Assembly (NCBI GenBank): GCA_003140705.1
Contig: PLKU01000332.1
Span: forward strand, 1-9,247
Direction of reading: 5' to 3'
DNA: 9,247 bases
Source of the DNA: Acidobacteriaceae bacterium
Lineage (GTDB): Bacteria; Acidobacteriota; Terriglobia; Terriglobales; Acidobacteriaceae
Every line of letters starts with the position of its first letter. The stretch's first letter is position 1. Below, piece after piece: positions 7,200-9,247 of this stretch. Below the pieces are notes generated by a model. It was not told the origin of the DNA. It worked only from the letters and a program-made list of their open reading frames with translations, and ran no database searches. A program made the position numbers and the translations under genes.

Positions 7200-7727
7200 T
7201 TGAGAAAAGGCTTCGTATTGGCAATCGGCGGATTGGCGCTTTTGGCGGGCTGCGGAAACCAGCCGGAGAAGGCCGTGAACGTTCCTGTTACGCCCAAATG
7301 GCCCGGGGCGGCCTACCACATCTCGTTTGACACGAAGGCAGCAAAACCGAACCCGGCAGGCATCACCATTCCGATCATCAAGTACACGGCGAATCCTGAA
7401 GCGCTGGAGAGAAGAGCCACCCTTGTGGTGCGATTCGACACTGCGGGAGCCAAGAAACAAGGGCCGATCATGAACCAGATGATTATGGCCCCGGTGGATA
7501 TCTCTGGCACCGACGGCGCTCTTCCCGCGGACTACATGAATGTAGCGGATAAGGAGCTGGCGAGGATTCTTGGGGCTTACTGCCTCAAGGGAAAAATCAA
7601 GCTAACCGTGGCGATTGCCAGGTCGTCGCTTAGCAACCAGGCCGGAGATGCCGAATTAGACGAGAAGCGCTTGTCAGACTGGGTGCCGATCGAGGTTGTC
7701 TTCAAAAACCCCCATCCAGGCTGCTAG
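7200..7727 (+). CDS. Predicted lipoprotein of unknown function, 175 aa, TTG start
   Basis: Starting at TTG 7200 gives MRKGFVLAIGGLALLAGCGN. This is a textbook lipoprotein signal: basic n-region (R2, K3), hydrophobic core, and lipobox LAGC with C18 as the lipidated residue. The product would be cleaved by signal peptidase II and anchored in the membrane. An in-frame ATG at 7113 would add 29 polar residues ahead of the signal, and it lacks a ribosome binding site. The mature part is hydrophilic and looks beta-rich (TLVVRFDTAG, KIKLTVAIARSSL, VPIEVVFKNP), with one helical stretch around NVADKELARILGAYCLKG. I do not recognise a domain. No Asp after C18 suggests outer-membrane sorting if the Lol rule applies. 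It lies 98 bases after the membrane protein gene on the same strand, and a joint transcript is possible. Confidence 0.82.
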   Translation: MRKGFVLAIGGLALLAGCGNQPEKAVNVPVTPKWPGAAYHISFDTKAAKPNPAGITIPIIKYTANPEALERRATLVVRFDTAGAKKQGPIMNQMIMAPVDISGTDGALPADYMNVADKELARILGAYCLKGKIKLTVAIARSSLSNQAGDAELDEKRLSDWVPIEVVFKNPHPGC

Positions 7728-7772
7728 CTCTGCGCCGCTGACTGGGGATTCATTGATAGCTGGAGAGAATGC

Positions 7773-7816
7773 CGCTTACGGGTACGCGGAAGCGTCGCAA
7801 AGAGAATGCTTGCGAC
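7773..7816 (+). terminator. Tandem hairpins downstream of the lipoprotein gene
   Basis: CGCTT at 7773-7777 can pair with AAGCG at 7790-7794. A perfect 7-bp stem, GTCGCAA (7794-7800) with TTGCGAC (7810-7816), follows with a 9-base loop. They lie 45-90 bases after the stop. There is no U-tract, so this may be an mRNA 3' end structure and not an intrinsic terminator. Confidence 0.3.
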
Positions 7817-7884
7817 CAAGACTGGTAGTATTTGCCCATCGTCAATCGGCAATCTTTACCCATTTGTTCGGCGATTGAATCTGT

Positions 7885-7917
7885 CCCGTGTGGCGATCGC
7901 AATGGGATCGTCACGGG
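7885..7917. terminator. Strong hairpin between convergent genes, possible bidirectional terminator
   Basis: CCCGTG (7885-7890) pairs with CACGGG (7912-7917), and GCGATC (7893-7898) pairs with GATCGT (7906-7911) through one G-T wobble. A 2-base bulge and a 7-base loop remain. On the - strand the stem begins 1 base after the TAA of the 94-aa gene; on the + strand it is downstream of the lipoprotein gene. This is the expected place for a shared terminator, although neither side has a run of U. Confidence 0.45.
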
Positions 7918-7918
7918 A

Positions 7919-8203
7919 TTACGCCCAATATGAAACAGTGTTGGGAACGCTTTCTGATAGGGAGTGTTCGTTCTGCGTTCTCTGACCGTCCTGGTTCTGA
8001 CGATTGTCCTGTCCCCGGTAGGCTTCACCTTCACTCAGTCTTACCACAGAGTCTGCACCGTCATACTCACCTGCCAGTGCCGAGGCGAAGTTCCGCAGTT
8101 TCTTTCTTGTACGCTCAGCTTCCCTTTGAGCTTCAGCCTTCGCCGCTGCGTAAAGAGCACTCATCTGGATGTTGGGATCGAATTGGTTGCCGTGCACGTG
8201 CAT
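7919..8203 (-). CDS. Small helical protein of unknown function, 94 aa
   Basis: This is the only convincing minus-strand gene. It starts at ATG (8203-8201) with AAAGGAG on the minus strand (8217-8211 of the + strand) 7 bases upstream, and it ends at TAA (7921-7919). The N-terminus is MHVHGNQFDPN, with His2 and His4. A long charged, Ala-rich helix follows, ALYAAAKAEAQREAERTRKK (16-35), which could form a coiled coil. The C-terminal half (about 47-94) is polar, acidic or Gln/Asn-rich, and probably disordered. There is no signal peptide or membrane segment. From memory, short MHxHGNQ-type proteins with this helix occur in Acidobacteria, but I know no function. The good ribosome binding site, the amphipathic helix and the hairpin right after the stop all support a real gene. 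Confidence 0.75.
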   Translation of the reverse strand: MHVHGNQFDPNIQMSALYAAAKAEAQREAERTRKKLRNFASALAGEYDGADSVVRLSEGEAYRGQDNRQNQDGQRTQNEHSLSESVPNTVSYWA

Positions 8204-8800
8204 GCCTTATCTCCTTTGTAGGAAACTTGAAGAGCATAACCAAAGCTTGCATGGCGCAGGTCAGTTCCAAAGTATTGGTCACACGTTCGGGACCGTCATT
8301 GAATTGTGGCGATTGGCACGCCAAAACCCATCTGGGCCAGAAGGCGACGTCAGGCGCCCGTGTCAGGCCAGGAGGTTCTTGGGATGCTCACGATCGGTGG
8401 ACTGGAATTCGTACATTGTCGACGGCATACCCCAAAACGCGGCTCATCGAACGTCAGGCTGAAATGCCATTCTGAGCAACGCTGTATCTAATCCCTTCAA
8501 ATCGGTAAGCCTCGCGGCCTTCAGGCCTTATCCCCGAATTAGAACAAGATGAGAGGGTACGCGATCCCCGCATTTCTACCGGCTTTAAGCTGTGTCCGGA
8601 TTCGCCTTGAACTAAAACTCCCAACTCATAGTTATCGTTGCCGTTAAGGCCTGAGGGCGACGTGTGGGGAACTCGGAGCCTGCAACTCTAAAGAACCGCG
8701 AAGATGGACCCCCGATTGCAATTACACATGTGGCGAGCGCTGTTCGTCTTTGCGCCTCTCATGTGGGTAGGTTCTCAAAGGAGTTGGATAGCGATCCGAT
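8204..8800. other. 600-base stretch without a convincing gene
   Basis: Open frames in 8204-8491 exist in all three + frames at once, have unbiased-looking amino-acid content (Arg/Cys/Trp/His-rich) and lack ribosome binding sites, so I treat them as chance. This part must contain the promoter of the minus-strand 94-aa gene and perhaps decayed coding sequence. The part from 8492 to 8703 has frequent stops in every + frame. It holds a 10-bp perfect inverted repeat, TCAGGCCTTA (8521-8530) and TAAGGCCTGA (8645-8654), and the short hairpin GGCCT-TC-AGGCC (8516-8527). The stretch ends in the leader of the decarboxylase gene. Confidence 0.5.
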
Positions 8801-8808
8801 ATGAGTGA
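8704..8808 (+). other. Short Trp-containing ORF overlapping the decarboxylase start, possible leader peptide
   Basis: An ATG at 8704 opens a 34-codon frame that ends at TGA 8806-8808, overlapping the decarboxylase ATG (8801) by 8 bases. The peptide contains three Trp (10, 21 and 28) and one Tyr (33), with a hydrophobic middle (ALFVFAPLMWVG). In-frame ATGs also occur at 8728 and 8761. There is no good ribosome binding site before 8704 or 8761. AAAGGAG at 8777-8783 lies inside this frame, 17 bases from the decarboxylase ATG, which is too far for normal initiation. Translational coupling or a leader peptide is possible, but chance is the default. Confidence 0.2.
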
Positions 8809-9247
8809 AAATGGCTTGGCAAGCGAACAGTCCAGTTTTAAGACAGTGCCGACAACGACATCGCTCGATCCCGTGAATTGGGGTGATTTTCGCGTGCAGG
8901 CTCACCGCATGCTCGACGACATGCTCGGTGCGATGGAAGATCTCCCCCAACGTCCAGCGTGGTAGGTGATCCCGGACAACGTGCCTTCGCGCTTTTATCA
9001 AGGTCTTCCGGAAGAACCCACATCCCTGGCGAGTGTTCATGAGGAGTTCATGACCTCGATTTTGCCATTTACAGCTCGGAACGCACACCCCGGCTTTTTG
9101 GGCTGGGTACAAGGTGGGGGCACCCCGGTAGGGATGCTGGCAGAGATGCTTGCCGCCGGCTTGAACGCCAACCTGGGTGGCCGCGACCAGATTCCTCTCC
9201 AGGTGGAAGATCAGATTACCGAGTGGATGCGCTCCCTGTTTGGATTT
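8801..9247 (+). pseudogene. PLP-dependent group II (DDC-type) decarboxylase, 3' partial, interrupted by in-frame TAG
   Basis: From ATG 8801 the frame reads MSENGLASEQ, then LDPVNWGDFRVQAHRMLDDM and EDLPQRPAW, and meets TAG at 8963-8965 (codon 55). It then continues in the same frame with no other stop to the window edge: VIPDNVPSRFYQGLPEEP, HPGFLGWVQGGGTPVGML (from residue 96), NANLGGRDQIP (from 122) and VEDQITEWMRSLFGF. This is the N-terminal part of Pfam pyridoxal-deC proteins (aromatic-L-amino-acid or glutamate/tyrosine decarboxylase type), which cleave CO2 from amino acids in the cytoplasm. The PLP lysine lies beyond the window, so substrate cannot be assigned. In relatives the block usually reads RPVWQ, so TAG stands where a Gln codon (CAG) is expected. 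A restart at GTG 8966 is conceivable but lacks a Shine-Dalgarno. It is a pseudogene, a recoded gene or a sequence error. Confidence 0.8.

Noticed and set aside
7888..8491. Three overlapping + strand open frames
   Set aside because: They partly overlap the better supported minus-strand 94-aa gene. They lack ribosome binding sites and show no recognisable motifs.
8521..8654. 10-bp inverted repeat TCAGGCCTTA / TAAGGCCTGA
   Set aside because: The core AGGCCT is itself a palindrome, so the match is largely trivial, and the 114-base spacer shows no matching structure.
8759..9112. Minus-strand open frame opposite the decarboxylase
   Set aside because: The + strand shows clear DDC-family motifs across the same bases, so the reverse frame is a shadow.

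Overview
The window looks like chromosomal DNA of a moderately GC-rich, free-living bacterium, most likely an Acidobacteriota (Terriglobales-like). This rests on my memory of protein families, not on a search. The pointers are a secreted PQQ-like beta-propeller protein, a kumamolisin-like S53 peptidase, a polytopic membrane protein with a GT-C-like look, and a small His-containing helical protein of a type I associate with that phylum. Genes are loosely packed, have their own ribosome binding sites and mostly lie on the + strand. I see no phage genes, transposase, CRISPR array, tRNA or rRNA.

Layout. 2-409: the 3' end of an unrecognised beta-rich gene whose last ~27 codons appear frameshifted. 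421-717: an intergenic stretch with a long imperfect inverted repeat (487-578). 718-2613: a secreted beta-propeller protein of 631 aa. 2738-4450: an S53 peptidase of 570 aa with its prodomain, all catalytic residues and a Lys-rich tail. 4668-5330: an unrecognised 220-aa protein. 5506-7101: a 531-aa membrane protein. 7200-7727: a 175-aa lipoprotein that starts at TTG behind a strong Shine-Dalgarno. 7728-7918: hairpins between convergent genes. 8203-7919 (- strand): a 94-aa helical protein. 8204-8800: no convincing gene. 8801-9247: the 5' part of a PLP-dependent group II (DDC-type) decarboxylase, interrupted by an in-frame TAG at codon 55, which runs off the window.

Functionally this is a mixed neighbourhood with a cell-envelope or secreted flavour (propeller, protease, membrane protein, lipoprotein). 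It is not an obvious single pathway, and I find no convincing new multi-gene system. The points most worth a second look are two one-base lesions. One is the apparent -1 nt frameshift near 337-340, behind which a plausible C-terminus continues to 420. The other is the amber codon in the decarboxylase, where a C-to-T change in a CAG codon would explain it. These could be real gene decay, recoding or sequence error.
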